Positions 37,776-47,083 are shown, counted from the stretch's first letter. The stretch is 61,655 nucleotides of DNA from Methylobacter sp. (GCA_030653175.1 JAURZV010000040.1:1-61655); one strand, 5' to 3'. Program-made: numbers and translations. Notes: generated from the letters alone by a model not told the origin.

Positions 37776-37904
37776 ATTCCCTAATCTTCTGCTGGGTTAG
37801 AATTTTTATATTTTCCCTGGTTTACTTCAGGTTATTTCAAAAAGTATAGATATAGCCTCTTCCAATACACAATAAGTTTGAAAAGTCGTAACTATTCAGC
37901 CTAT

Positions 37905-37942
37905 GATTAGTGCGGGTTAGCGTAGTGTAACCCGCACTAATC
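37905..37942. repeat. GATTAGTGCGGGTTA hairpin
   Basis: Perfect 15-base arms (37905-37919 and 37928-37942) in the gap between the DUF1640 and ODP genes. The word resembles the CGGGTTAGCGTAG repeat at 32578-32655. Confidence 0.75.
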
Positions 37943-38005
37943 GATGCCGCACCCGTTGCGGCGCGCAAATGTCTATCCATGCAGTTGCAACACAATCTAC
38001 GGCCT

Positions 38006-38251
38006 TCATAAAAATTGCTTGGAGAAATTGGCAATGGCGATGGCGATAAGAGCGCCCATCATCCATTTGAGTAGATTGAGATCAGCCTTGATGGGTGCAA
38101 GCTCGATCTGCAAATCCTTTTTAGTAACCAGTTCTGACTCATCAATTGCCGCGCGCATTGCCTCAGTCAAACCCTCCGCTTGCTTTTGGTCAAAGCCTGC
38201 CTCTTGCAATTTACGAACAAATTTGTGTGTATCAAATGTAATCGTTGCCAT
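38006..38251 (-). CDS. Small DUF1640-like membrane-anchored protein
   Basis: The 81-residue product starts MATITFDTHKFVRKLQEAG. It has the same plan as the gene at 20542-20814: FDT...VRKLQ, a helix KQAEGLTEAMRAAIDESELV, TKKDLQIELAPIK coiled coil, and a C-terminal membrane helix (WMMGALIAIAIANFSKQFL). A TTG start five codons upstream is less likely. Function unknown. Confidence 0.78.
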   Translation of the reverse strand: MATITFDTHKFVRKLQEAGFDQKQAEGLTEAMRAAIDESELVTKKDLQIELAPIKADLNLLKWMMGALIAIAIANFSKQFL

Positions 38252-38461
38252 AATAAACCCCAACAAATTTTAAAGTGTCCGTGAGTATAACAAATAAAAT
38301 AAATAGCTGCGTAGGTTGGATTAACGGCTCTTTTGCCCCAGAGGGTATTATCGTTAACCCAACATATCGAAGCCCAAAAAGAAAGTTGGGCTGCCAAACA
38401 GCAAACAACTCAACAGGTTCATGATAAGAAACAGGCTAACAACGACAACATTATATACGGA

Positions 38462-40150
38462 TTATTTCTTATCGCCGCTAACCAGAAGCGGTAACGCGAG
38501 AATGGCCAGACACATTAGCCATGCCATCAGTTGATAATTGGTTACTGAAAAAATAAACGCCACGCCGATTCTCTCGCCGATGTTAGGATAAGCAAGGATA
38601 AAGTCGCGGCTTATCATGAAGGCTTTGGTTTCCCAGATAATAAGAGTCATGCCCACAATCAGCAATGCGTAGCCCATTATCTTATCCTGATCGGCCTTGG
38701 CATTTGGGTGTCCAGCCAATCGGTTAATCTCAACGGCTTTTAACGACCAAGGAGATTCGGTCATATAACTGATGATCATTAAACCGAACATGCCGACAAC
38801 CGGGACGTAAACGGCTACTGTGGGAAAGCTGATGTAACGTCCATTCAGCGCCAGGCCGAAGGTTTTATAAACGGCAAATCCGGCAAACAGCATGTAGAGT
38901 GTATATATCCAGGCGCCAAATTTTGGATTGACTGCCTTATTGGCTAACAGGCCGTAACTGCGCTGCAATATCAAACCGGCCAGGATGGCGTTCAATCCCA
39001 CGGTTAGCACGGTCTGAAAACGCTGCCAGTCGCTATAGCTGGTGTACCACAGGTTTTCGACCATGTTTGCCAGCAGCAAAGTAAGCAATTGCGAGAATAG
39101 TAAAAAAAACGCAACACGCGATAAGGATAATGATTGCAACGACTTCCAGTAGTAGGCAACGATGATCAGGAAAAGTATCGTTGAAGCTATAACGCCCTTA
39201 AGCCAATCGGGGTTTTCGTAGACCTTACCGGTTAAGGGAAAAACCTCTTTACGATCAACCGAATAAAGTCCCCAGTTTGCCCCGACCACGCCTTCAAGCT
39301 CACTTTTCCATGATTGGTTAAAGGCTTCGACAATGTTGTAATCGAAGCCGTTTTTATTGGCGACTTCAATTAATGCGCGGATGAATTTTGCTTCGTTCAC
39401 TACGCTCGGCACCGACCAGCCGCGTTGACGACCTTCGCCCGGCCAGCCGGATTCACCGATCAGTATGGGTTTACCGGGAGCAATCGCATCGGCCTCCTGT
39501 TGAACCTGCTTGAAAATGCGCTCGATATGCTTTGGCGCCTGGTCTACGGTGATAGGCTCATCCTCCCAATAGGGCAGGATATGGATGGTAATAAAATCCA
39601 CTTCTTTAATTAACTCGGGATGCTTCATGTACATGGACCACACATCGGCATAAGAAACCGGCTGTTTCACCGAGCGTTTGACTTCCCGTATGTATTCAAT
39701 TATTTTTTTAGAATCCAGGTCGCCTCGCAACAGCACTTCATTGCCGACGATAACCCGCTTGACCACATCGGGGTTTGCGTTGGCGGAACGGATGACTTCG
39801 GCGATTTCCGCTTTATTGTCTTCTTTTATAGAGCCCAGCCAAGCACCTTGAATCATCTTCAAGCCATACTTTCGTGCTAAGGCGGGAATGGTCGGCATAC
39901 TGCCTTCCGCGCTGGCATAAGTGCGAATAGTGTGGGTTTTTTCACCCATCAAACGCAAGTCGGCATCAATTTGTTCGGGGGTGGGGAACTTTTCATCCAA
40001 AGGTCCTTGGCCTTCCCGAAACGGGGCGAATGAGAGACTGTTGAGTTTTCCTGACGGAACGTCCGCCCCTACATCTTGGGGTAAGTTGATTGACCAGCCC
40101 AACAAGCCATTAAGCAAAACAACCAATACAACTAATGAAGCAATTTTCAT
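38462..40150 (-). CDS. Membrane protein with GH17-type glucanase/glucanosyltransferase domain
   Basis: The 562-residue product starts MKIASLVVLVVLLNGLLGWS (signal or first membrane helix). An extracytoplasmic glycosyl hydrolase family 17 domain follows, with the proton donor Glu138 (VGNEVLLRG) and nucleophile Glu233 (LIGESGWPGEG). From about residue 330 there are about seven membrane helices. It may cut or transfer beta-1,3-glucans at the membrane, as GH17 parts of NdvB-type proteins do; here no glycosyltransferase is attached or adjacent. Residues 26-31 (DVGADV) are encoded by GTAGGGGCGGACG-like DNA that resembles half of the window's GGGGCG palindromes. A longer start at 40228 is less likely. 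Confidence 0.85.
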   Translation of the reverse strand: MKIASLVVLVVLLNGLLGWSINLPQDVGADVPSGKLNSLSFAPFREGQGPLDEKFPTPEQIDADLRLMGEKTHTIRTYASAEGSMPTIPALARKYGLKMIQGAWLGSIKEDNKAEIAEVIRSANANPDVVKRVIVGNEVLLRGDLDSKKIIEYIREVKRSVKQPVSYADVWSMYMKHPELIKEVDFITIHILPYWEDEPITVDQAPKHIERIFKQVQQEADAIAPGKPILIGESGWPGEGRQRGWSVPSVVNEAKFIRALIEVANKNGFDYNIVEAFNQSWKSELEGVVGANWGLYSVDRKEVFPLTGKVYENPDWLKGVIASTILFLIIVAYYWKSLQSLSLSRVAFFLLFSQLLTLLLANMVENLWYTSYSDWQRFQTVLTVGLNAILAGLILQRSYGLLANKAVNPKFGAWIYTLYMLFAGFAVYKTFGLALNGRYISFPTVAVYVPVVGMFGLMIISYMTESPWSLKAVEINRLAGHPNAKADQDKIMGYALLIVGMTLIIWETKAFMISRDFILAYPNIGERIGVAFIFSVTNYQLMAWLMCLAILALPLLVSGDKK

Positions 40151-40577
40151 AAATAAAAAAACGGTAACACAAAGATTTTTGAAGACGGGTGTTAGGAAAC
40201 ACACCGAGTAAATTGTTATCGACATCATCTCATAATTGCTACTCTTTGAATACGGGCGGCCTTTTTGTGCTTTTAGATTCTAAGGTGTAACTACTCACCC
40301 AGGCTGGTATTTGCTCCTGTATGTCACAAAACGCGGCGTTTAGAATCGTAAATTTCAAAGCAAGCTTTGAACTCCGGCATTTTTACCTCTTCTGGAGTCC
40401 AAAGCTTGCTTTGGCTGTTTCAAAGTCGGTTTACCGATTTAAAGGGGGAGCAGTTACTCCAAGGTTTATTAAACCGCTTTTTGTGGAGGATGATGGCGGA
40501 ACTCGATTTTTACGGCTTAAACTACGCAAATCATTAGCGTTCAGCTAAAATGCGCATCTTTTTGCTTATGTAACCTT
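40151..40577. other. Gene-free 427-base gap with CTTTGGACTCC-family repeat
   Basis: Inverted repeat 40354-40425 (TTTCAAAGCAAGCTTTGAAC and GGAGTCCAAAGCTTGCTTTG) is the third copy of this family. The promoters of the two divergent genes must lie here, but none stands out. Confidence 0.6.
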
Positions 40578-41177
40578 ATGGCTAAAGATATTCGTATTGA
40601 AAGATGGAGCGGCCCGGCTCTGGAACAATTTATCCCTGAACTCGCCCGGCTCAGAATTGAAGTGTTTCGCGACTTCCCGTATTTGTACGACGGGGATATC
40701 GATTATGAGAAAAAATATTTACAGACCTATATCGATTGCCCCGAAAGCGTTATTGTAATCGCTTTTGATGGCGATAAGGTGGTCGGGGCATCGACAGCAA
40801 TCCCGATGAAATATGAAACCGATGAGCTGAAAAAGCCGTTTCTCGATAATGGTTACGACCTCGACGAGGTGTTCTATTGCAGTGAATCGGTGCTGGACAA
40901 GAATTATCGCGGCCTGGGTATCGGCGTTCGGTTTTTTGAGCAAAGAGAGGCTCACGCGAAAGACTTGGGCGGCTTCAAGTATATTTGTTTTTGTTGTGTA
41001 GAACGGCCTGCAGATCATCCCAGACGACCGGTCGATTATGTGGCATTGGATCAATTCTGGAACAAACGCGGCTACGTCCAGCATCCTGAGCTTAATACAA
41101 CCTATATCTGGAAAGATCTGGATGATGTTAATGAAACGCCTAAACCGATGACTTTTTGGTTGAAGCATGAACGTTAA
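40578..41177 (+). CDS. GNAT-family N-acetyltransferase
   Basis: The 199-residue protein has the GNAT acetyl-CoA-binding motif A: SVLDKNYRGLGIGVRFFEQR. Preceding strands include VIVIAFDGDKVVGASTAIP. It overlaps the following nitrilase gene by 11 bases, a strong sign of joint expression and function. In many bacteria these two activities are fused in one polypeptide (GNAT-nitrilase). The substrate is unknown. Confidence 0.87.
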   Translation: MAKDIRIERWSGPALEQFIPELARLRIEVFRDFPYLYDGDIDYEKKYLQTYIDCPESVIVIAFDGDKVVGASTAIPMKYETDELKKPFLDNGYDLDEVFYCSESVLDKNYRGLGIGVRFFEQREAHAKDLGGFKYICFCCVERPADHPRRPVDYVALDQFWNKRGYVQHPELNTTYIWKDLDDVNETPKPMTFWLKHER

Positions 41178-42042
41178 AATTGCAACCGCTCAATACGACA
41201 TCAGTTTTCTGGAAAACTGGCAACAGTATCAAAGTAAAGTTGAACGCTGGGTTGTCGAGGCCGCTGAACAGGATGCGAAGATTCTGCTTTTTCCCGAGTA
41301 TGCCAGTATGGAGCTGGCCTCGCTGTTCGGCAAAGCCGTTTATTCATCGTTGAGCAAGCAGCTGGCAGCCATGCAGTCATTGCATGACGATTATCTGGAC
41401 TTGTTCCTGAGCTTGGCTAAAAAATACCGGTGCATTATTCAATCGGGCACGTTTCCGGTAAAAACAGATTCCGGCGCCTATCGAAACCGGGCTTACCTGT
41501 TTATGCCGGATGGTCAAATTGATTATCAGGATAAACTGATGATGACCCGTTTTGAAAACGAGCAATGGCTGATTCAAAAAGGTGAGGAATTAAGGTGTCT
41601 TGATACCGAATACGGAAGAATCGCCATCAACGTTTGCTATGACAGTGAATTTCCGATGTTGGCAAGAAAGCAGGTCGAAGCCGGAGCGAATCTGATTTTA
41701 GTGCCCAGTTGCACTGATACTTTGGCCGGATACTATCGCGTTAAAATAGGCTGCCAGGCAAGAGCCTTGGAAAACCAGTGTTATGTCGTTCAGTCTGCTC
41801 TGGTAGGCGATGCGCCGTGGTCTGAAGCCGTGGATGTTAATATCGGCGCGGCGGCTATCTACACGCCTGTAGACTGCGGTTTTCCTGATAACGGCATTCT
41901 AGCGGAGGGCAAGCTCAATGCCGTGCAATGGGTTATTGCCGAAGTGTCGCTTAGTGCTTGCGGTACAGTTCGGGAACAAGGGCAAGTTTTTAACTACAGG
42001 GACTGGCCGCTGCAAAATGCGTTTGTTGGATGCCGGATCTAA
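41167..42042 (+). CDS. Carbon-nitrogen hydrolase (nitrilase superfamily)
   Basis: The 291-residue product has the complete catalytic triad of the superfamily: Glu in LLFPEYASME, Lys in YQDKLMMTRFE and Cys in INVCYDSEFP. Downstream, NLILVPSCTD and GCQARALENQCYVVQSA are typical. It probably hydrolyses an amide, perhaps of an acylated product of the GNAT partner. No third operon member is present; a CCACGAAG-type hairpin (42066-42125) follows 24 bases after the stop. Confidence 0.9.
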   Translation: MNVKIATAQYDISFLENWQQYQSKVERWVVEAAEQDAKILLFPEYASMELASLFGKAVYSSLSKQLAAMQSLHDDYLDLFLSLAKKYRCIIQSGTFPVKTDSGAYRNRAYLFMPDGQIDYQDKLMMTRFENEQWLIQKGEELRCLDTEYGRIAINVCYDSEFPMLARKQVEAGANLILVPSCTDTLAGYYRVKIGCQARALENQCYVVQSALVGDAPWSEAVDVNIGAAAIYTPVDCGFPDNGILAEGKLNAVQWVIAEVSLSACGTVREQGQVFNYRDWPLQNAFVGCRI

Positions 42043-42065
42043 TACGCATCAGCTTAAGACATGAA

Positions 42066-42125
42066 ACCACGAAGACACGAAGTTTTACCTTCGCTTTTCT
42101 TCGTGTCCTCTGTGTCCTTCGTGGT
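42066..42125. repeat. CCACGAAGACACGAAG inverted repeat
   Basis: Imperfect 26-base arms between the convergent nitrilase and rpoS genes. The same word recurs at 32558, 49910-49966, 52540-52731, 54653 and 54920. Confidence 0.75.
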
Positions 42126-42140
42126 AAAAAATCCTCAAAA

Positions 42141-43172
42141 TCAATTAAAAATTGCTTCAAAAGAATAGCCGTTAAATTCCAGAATTTCTTTCATTCTTTT
42201 TAAGGCATCCATTTGAATCTGTCTGACACGTTCCCTGGTTACGCCCAACTCTTGAGCAACTTGCTCAAGAGTTGAGCCTTCATAACCGCAAAGCCCATAG
42301 CGGCGACAAATGACTTCGCGTTGTTTCTCAGGAAGTTGAAACACCCATTTGGCAATATTGTGTTTAATACCATCTTCTTGTATTTTTTCGGCGGGTGATA
42401 AGCTCTCGCCATCGGAAATTGACTCAACCAAAGGTTTATCAAAATCCTTGCCGCCCGGAATATCGATGGAGGTAACCCGCTCATTGAGTTTGAGCATTCT
42501 TTCAACTTTATTGACCGGTATATCCAGATGCACTGCGATATCTTCGGCATTGGGTTCATGATCGAGTAATTGTGACAAATGGCGTTGGGCTTTCAGATAA
42601 GTATTCATTTCTTTAACGATATGAATCGGCAAACGAATGGTTCGCGTCTGATTCATGATGGCTCGCTCGATGGTTTGCCTGATCCACCAGGTTGCATAGG
42701 TTGAAAATCTAAAACCTCTTTCAGGATCAAATTTTTCAACCGCGCGCATCAAGCCAAGATTGCCTTCCTCAATCAAGTCCAGTAACGGTAAGCCCCTATT
42801 CAGGTAACGACGGGAGATTTTAACGACCAGGCGTAAATTACTTTCGATCATGATCTTGCGGGCAGCCTCATCGCCCAGCAAAGCCCTGGAACCGTAGATT
42901 TTTTCCTGATCAGCGGTCAGTAATTGCGAACGAGCCAGTTCATTTAAATAAACCCGTGTCGCATCCATGCTCTTGTCTTGCCGCGATTCAATAGTAATTA
43001 TCTCATCAATATCCTCGGCAATTGTTCCATGCATTGCTCTGCCTCCTGCATCCATGCAGTCGAATGCTTCACCGATAGCGGAATTTGTCTGGAGTTCATC
43101 ATCGAAAGACAAATCGTCATCAAATAATACACAAACATCATCGTCTAATAGCTCAACCAATTCTGCTTTCAT
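42141..43172 (-). CDS. rpoS: RNA polymerase sigma factor RpoS with repeat-derived N-terminal insert
   Basis: The 343-residue product (E. coli 330) carries sigma regions 1.2 ([10 protein letters not shown]), 2 ([39 protein letters not shown]), 3 and 4 ([34 protein letters not shown]). It should govern stationary-phase and general stress genes. Residues about 37-53 ([19 protein letters not shown]) are encoded by a 47-bp repeat shared with mazF and interrupt the acidic N-terminal stretch before [10 protein letters not shown]. The insert is about the size of the extra length. It lies 37 bases after nlpD, the usual gammaproteobacterial order. Confidence 0.95.
   Translation of the reverse strand: MKAELVELLDDDVCVLFDDDLSFDDELQTNSAIGEAFDCMDAGGRAMHGTIAEDIDEIITIESRQDKSMDATRVYLNELARSQLLTADQEKIYGSRALLGDEAARKIMIESNLRLVVKISRRYLNRGLPLLDLIEEGNLGLMRAVEKFDPERGFRFSTYATWWIRQTIERAIMNQTRTIRLPIHIVKEMNTYLKAQRHLSQLLDHEPNAEDIAVHLDIPVNKVERMLKLNERVTSIDIPGGKDFDKPLVESISDGESLSPAEKIQEDGIKHNIAKWVFQLPEKQREVICRRYGLCGYEGSTLEQVAQELGVTRERVRQIQMDALKRMKEILEFNGYSFEAIFN
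43016..43062. repeat. 47-bp interspersed repeat inside rpoS
   Basis: Matches 5649-5695 in mazF at 42 of 47 positions, same orientation relative to the reading frame. Encodes [16 protein letters not shown]. Confidence 0.85.
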
Positions 43173-43209
43173 GATAACCTCTACATTGTTCGACCTAAGT
43201 CGAAATGGT

Positions 43210-44103
43210 TTAATTATTTTCCGGTAAAAAGTTAACTGGGTTTACCGGTTTTCCGTTTTTTCTTATTTCAAAATGCAGTGATGTTCTGTTTGATCCTGCT
43301 CGCCCAACTTTCGCAATAACCTCGCCTTTTTCTACGGTATATCCTTCTGCAACGAGCAGTCGGCTATTATTTGCATAAGCGCTTAAATACAAATCGTTGT
43401 GCTTGATAATAAGCAAATTACCGTAGCCAATCAGGCCTTGTCCGCTATATACAACTTTACCCGCTTCAGCCGCACTTACGTCCTGTCCCATTTCGCCGGC
43501 TATATCAATGCCTTTGTTATCGGCTTGAGAAAAAGATTTTAAAATCCTCCCCTTTATCGGCCATTGAAAGTTTAACTTTAACATGTTTCCATTATCAATT
43601 GAAATAATTGATTTTTTTTGTGGACTACTTCCGTTTTTTTCAGCGATATTATTAAAAGGTTGGCTTTTATATGGCGGTTTGTAAGTCAGATTGGATTTGG
43701 TATTTAATGAAATAGCGGTTTTTTTCTGTGAGCTGATTCTATTTGTTGCAGTTGCAGTTACGATGTTTTGTTTTGCCTTTGTTTGAGCTCCCGCATCCAT
43801 GTGATCATGGATGGGCGTGTTTCCAAAATTCGGGTCGGAGAGCCTTATTTTTTGTCCTATTTCTATCGTATAAGGCGGAGCAATCCGGTTCCATTGGGCT
43901 AATTGCCGATAATCCAGATCATAAATCAAGCTTATTGCGGACAAGGTATCGCCTTTTTTTACCTGATGATATTTTGTCTCGTCTTTAGGAGTATCAGGGT
44001 AATTTGTGCTGACAGGGGCATAGTTTGGACTGACGGGGGCACAGCCATTCAATAAAGCCGACAGCATGGCAAGGAAAATAAGCTTTGAAGTAGCAGGTGT
44101 CAT
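43210..44103 (-). CDS. nlpD: Murein hydrolase activator NlpD (lipoprotein)
   Basis: The 297-residue product has a lipoprotein signal with lipobox LLNGC, a LysM domain ([20 protein letters not shown], about residues 43-88) and a C-terminal M23 domain ([48 protein letters not shown]). As in E. coli NlpD, the first zinc His is replaced (GID), so it is an activator of an amidase rather than an enzyme. A short segment [11 protein letters not shown] near residue 100, between LysM and linker, is encoded by a CATCCATG palindrome (43794-43813) that resembles the rpoS/mazF repeat. Confidence 0.93.
   Translation of the reverse strand: MTPATSKLIFLAMLSALLNGCAPVSPNYAPVSTNYPDTPKDETKYHQVKKGDTLSAISLIYDLDYRQLAQWNRIAPPYTIEIGQKIRLSDPNFGNTPIHDHMDAGAQTKAKQNIVTATATNRISSQKKTAISLNTKSNLTYKPPYKSQPFNNIAEKNGSSPQKKSIISIDNGNMLKLNFQWPIKGRILKSFSQADNKGIDIAGEMGQDVSAAEAGKVVYSGQGLIGYGNLLIIKHNDLYLSAYANNSRLLVAEGYTVEKGEVIAKVGRAGSNRTSLHFEIRKNGKPVNPVNFLPENN
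43794..43813. repeat. CATCCATG palindrome inside nlpD
   Basis: CATCCATG (43794-43801) and CATGGATG (43806-43813) pair perfectly around TGAT. CTCC-GCATCCATG is shared with the mazF/rpoS repeat. Confidence 0.6.
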
Positions 44104-44109
44104 AGCGGA

Positions 44110-44604
44110 TTATTTTTTTAACAAAATCTTTTTAGCCAGATTTATTTTTGCGGCCAAATAATCCGATCCACCACGATCGGGATGCATTTTTTGCATCAAT
44201 TTGCGATGAGCGGCAATAATTTCAGATTCCGATGCCCCCATCTTCAAACCTAATACTTCATAAGCCTCTTCAATAGACATATCGCCTTTGGCGCCGGATT
44301 TGTTTTGCCGCTGCGACGTGTTCTGTTTTGCAGAATTGAAGTCGGACCATAGTCGGTGCAAATAGGGTGCATAGCGTAACAATACCGGCATTAAGCGGAG
44401 TAAAAAGGCGATAACCACACCCGCCAGCGCAAAAAGCCAGCTCAAGCGTCCGGTTGCGGCCAAATAAAACAGGATCAGCCCTGTAACAAATAGAAACAAC
44501 AGTTTGATATAACGAGCTGATATGACGGGTGAGGTTTTTAAAAACGCACGTATCCAAAAAAATGCGATGGTGATAAATAACAAAATCAGAAAAATTCGAA
44601 TCAA
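44110..44604 (-). CDS. Membrane-anchored J-domain protein
   Basis: The 164-residue product has two or three N-terminal membrane helices (IFLILLFITIAFFWIRAFL, YIKLLFLFVTGLILFYLAA, LSWLFALAGVVIAFLLRL) and a C-terminal half-size J domain with the HPD motif (KLMQKMHPDRGGSD). The layout resembles PAM18/TIM14-type and bacterial TerB-less DjlA-like proteins. It is predicted to activate DnaK at the inner membrane. It precedes nlpD by 6 bases, so it is co-transcribed with nlpD-rpoS. Confidence 0.88.
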   Translation of the reverse strand: MIRIFLILLFITIAFFWIRAFLKTSPVISARYIKLLFLFVTGLILFYLAATGRLSWLFALAGVVIAFLLRLMPVLLRYAPYLHRLWSDFNSAKQNTSQRQNKSGAKGDMSIEEAYEVLGLKMGASESEIIAAHRKLMQKMHPDRGGSDYLAAKINLAKKILLKK

Positions 44605-44750
44605 GGTTTACTCCTGAATTAATGATCTGTTTAAGATCGTTCTCAAGGCTCACGCCCCTTACCTACATCTGACCGCCATGGAGGGCACAGGTATCTACAC
44701 AATTTTTTTATATTTTAAATACATCGATCTTACCCTCCCTTCTCTTGATC

Positions 44751-44822
44751 TCACTGCCATTAAGTTAAGGATTTAGTGTACTGTGGGTGCGCTTTTAACC
44801 TACCGCGCGAATAAATTCGCGC
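44751..44822. repeat. Partial copy of the 6069-6172 element
   Basis: TCACTGCCATTAAGTTAAG at 44751-44769 and CGCGAATAAATTCGCGCCC near 44804 match the left arm and inner hairpin of the element at 6069-6172; the right arm is missing. Confidence 0.65.
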
Positions 44823-44913
44823 CCACAACCTACATCCATGTAGGCATAGTATTTGGATAAATAATACCTTAGAATATGACATCTTATGATAACAATCTAA
44901 CAATTTGGTTGAT

Positions 44914-45441
44914 ATGCAGAATGCACAAATTCCGGTTTTAGGTTTTGTTGCCGCAAGCGGGACCGGCAAAACCACGTTACTGACCGAATTGATCCCGATT
45001 TTAAAACAAAACGGTTTGCGTATCGGCATGATCAAACATAGTCATCATGATTTTGAAATTGACCGGCCTGGAAAAGACAGTTTTCGCCTAAGGAAGGCCG
45101 GCACCTCGTCTGTCATGCTGGTATCCCGGTATCGCCGCGCGATTATTACCGAGTTCACCCCGGAAAAAGAACCCCGCCTGGATGATCAGTTGAAGCAATT
45201 CGATCAATCCGAACTGGATCTGATCCTGGTTGAAGGTTTTAGGGCGGAACAGTTTCCTAAAATTGAATTGCATCGACCCTCGCTTGAAAAGCCCTTGCTT
45301 TACCCAAACGACCCGGACATCATCGCAATAGCGACAGATGCAGCGCTGGAAACGCCAGACTATTTGATGCAACTGGAACTTAACCGGCCTGAAATGATTG
45401 CCGCCTTTATCCAATACCATGTTATGAAAAGCCATGATTGA
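44914..45441 (+). CDS. mobB: Molybdopterin-guanine dinucleotide biosynthesis adaptor MobB
   Basis: The 175-residue product starts MQNAQIPVLGF; a TTG three codons upstream is a weaker choice. The P-loop GFVAASGTGKTTLL and later segments IKHSHHDFEIDRPGKDSFRL, LVEGFRAEQFPKIEL match MobB. It is a GTPase that assists MobA in attaching GMP to molybdopterin. It overlaps moeA by 8 bases, so both belong to one molybdenum-cofactor operon; mobA is not in the window. Confidence 0.93.
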   Translation: MQNAQIPVLGFVAASGTGKTTLLTELIPILKQNGLRIGMIKHSHHDFEIDRPGKDSFRLRKAGTSSVMLVSRYRRAIITEFTPEKEPRLDDQLKQFDQSELDLILVEGFRAEQFPKIELHRPSLEKPLLYPNDPDIIAIATDAALETPDYLMQLELNRPEMIAAFIQYHVMKSHD

Positions 45442-46678
45442 CGCATGCAGCCGGGAATCCAGGCCGTTATTGTCTATTGACGACGCGCTGGACAGAATCA
45501 AAGCTGCTGTAAACCCTGTAAACAGCATAGAAAAAGCGGCGTTAAAAAACGCCTTGGGACGGGTACTGGCAGAATCGGTTTATTCACCGATCAATATTCC
45601 TCATGACCGGAATGCGGCTATGGACGGCTATGCTTTTGCAAGTCGAGACATGGCTGACGGGCAAGCGTTCACGCTAGCTTTAGCAGGGACTTCCTGGGCC
45701 GGGCGGCCATTTCAGGGGCAGCTGCAACCCGGTCAGTGCGTCAGAATTTTTACCGGCGCGGTTGTGCCGGAGCAAGCCGATTCGGTCATCATGCAGGAAT
45801 ATGTACAGGTTCAGGGACAAACCATACATTTTCCGGTCGACACACGAGCGCAGCAAAATATCAGGAAAATCGGTGAAGATGTAAAACAAGGCGCCTGTTT
45901 AATAGCCGAGCCTAAAAAGCTGACGGCGGTCGACCTGGGTTTACTGGCCTCTGCCGGTATTGATGAAGTTACCGTTAAACGACAATTAAAAATCGCCTAT
46001 TTTTCCACCGGCGATGAACTGACTGCCTTAGGTCTGCCGCTGGAGCCGGGGAAAATATACGACAGCAACCGCATTATGCTAGGCGGATTGTTGGCAGACC
46101 CCGGCTACAGCGTTGTCGATCTGGGCGTCATTCCCGATAATAAACAGTTGCTTGAAGATAGCTTTATTGAAGCTTCCAAAAACTATGATGTCATTGTAAC
46201 CACCGGCGGCGCTTCAGTCGGAGAGGCCGATTATGTCAAAGAAATCCTGCAAAGCTGCGGGGAAGTCAATTTCTGGAAAATTGCGATAAAACCCGGTAAA
46301 CCGCTGGCCTTCGGCAACATAGGGCAGTGCTGTTTTTTCGGGTTGCCCGGCAATCCGGTTGCCGTTGTCGTAACCTTTAATCAGATTGTAGCGCCCGCAC
46401 TCAGACAGCTTTCCGGCGCGCCGTCTGCCAAACCGTTAAGATTCACCGCGACTTGCACCTCGGTATTAAAAAAATCTCCCGGACGGCAGGAATATCAGCG
46501 CGGCATCCTCAGTCAAGATGAGCGCGGCGAGTTTTTTGTCGCCTCAGCGGGTCGGCAAGGCTCGCATATCCTCAGCTCCATGAGTCAGAGCGGCTGCTAT
46601 ATCGTCCTGCCGGAAGAGTGTAAAGGCGTGCAGGCAGGTGACAAAGTAACCGTTGAACCGTTTAGTTTATTGATATAG
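45434..46678 (+). CDS. moeA: Molybdopterin molybdenumtransferase MoeA
   Basis: The 414-residue product has the MoeA signatures MDGYAFASRD, RIFTGAVVPEQADSVIMQE, GDELTALG, YDSNRIMLGGLL, TTGGASVGEADYV, KPGKPLAFG and FGLPGNPVAVVV. It inserts molybdate into adenylylated molybdopterin. The start overlaps the mobB end. The hairpin 46683-46747 follows directly and may end the operon. Confidence 0.95.
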   Translation: MIDACSRESRPLLSIDDALDRIKAAVNPVNSIEKAALKNALGRVLAESVYSPINIPHDRNAAMDGYAFASRDMADGQAFTLALAGTSWAGRPFQGQLQPGQCVRIFTGAVVPEQADSVIMQEYVQVQGQTIHFPVDTRAQQNIRKIGEDVKQGACLIAEPKKLTAVDLGLLASAGIDEVTVKRQLKIAYFSTGDELTALGLPLEPGKIYDSNRIMLGGLLADPGYSVVDLGVIPDNKQLLEDSFIEASKNYDVIVTTGGASVGEADYVKEILQSCGEVNFWKIAIKPGKPLAFGNIGQCCFFGLPGNPVAVVVTFNQIVAPALRQLSGAPSAKPLRFTATCTSVLKKSPGRQEYQRGILSQDERGEFFVASAGRQGSHILSSMSQSGCYIVLPEECKGVQAGDKVTVEPFSLLI

Positions 46679-46682
46679 CAGG

Positions 46683-46747
46683 GGAGTGCAAGCTTTGCTT
46701 GCCTGTTGGCAATACATTGCATAATTTGCAGGCAAAGCCTGCACTCC
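46683..46747. terminator. Hairpin after moeA
   Basis: GGAGTGCAAGC...TTGCCTG pairs with CAGGCAAAGCCTGCACTCC, beginning 4 bases after the moeA stop; ATTTTTAAG follows. Sequence style is of the interspersed repeat type. Confidence 0.55.
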
Positions 46748-46823
46748 ATTTTTAAGTTGATGCCTATAGAGTTTCTTTTTGGAACACTAACCAGCAAAGA
46801 TGGTATTTTATAGGTCGAAAAAA

Positions 46824-47078
46824 TCAATGGATTTTGATTGCGGCGGATTTAACTTTCTCAAAAAACAGTTTTTTGAGCGTCAAGCTGATGTCCTGAAACA
46901 CGGATTTCCCGGCATCACGCAGCTTGGTGCCGTTGGTTTCGCGCTTGGTCAATATCGCTCGCCATTGCCGGGTTCGTGACGACACTCAAACAAAATATAA
47001 AAACTGGCGTATTCGGGTAACACAAAGCATTCACTGTTCATCAATTCCTGAATGAGCCCGGGCTTATCGTCATGCTCT
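46824..47078 (-). pseudogene. Frameshifted remnant of an unidentified gene
   Basis: On the minus strand from about 47078, one frame reads DDKPGLIQELMNSECFVLPE then YASFYILFECRHEPGNGERY and a stop. A second frame takes over at the same spot with AILTKRETNGTKLRDAGKSV, FQDISLTLKKLFFEKVKSAA and IKIH before a stop at 46824. The composition is protein-like in both parts, unlike the repeats around it. I do not recognise the family. It abuts the yjdM stop. Confidence 0.45.
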
Positions 47079-47083
47079 TAATA

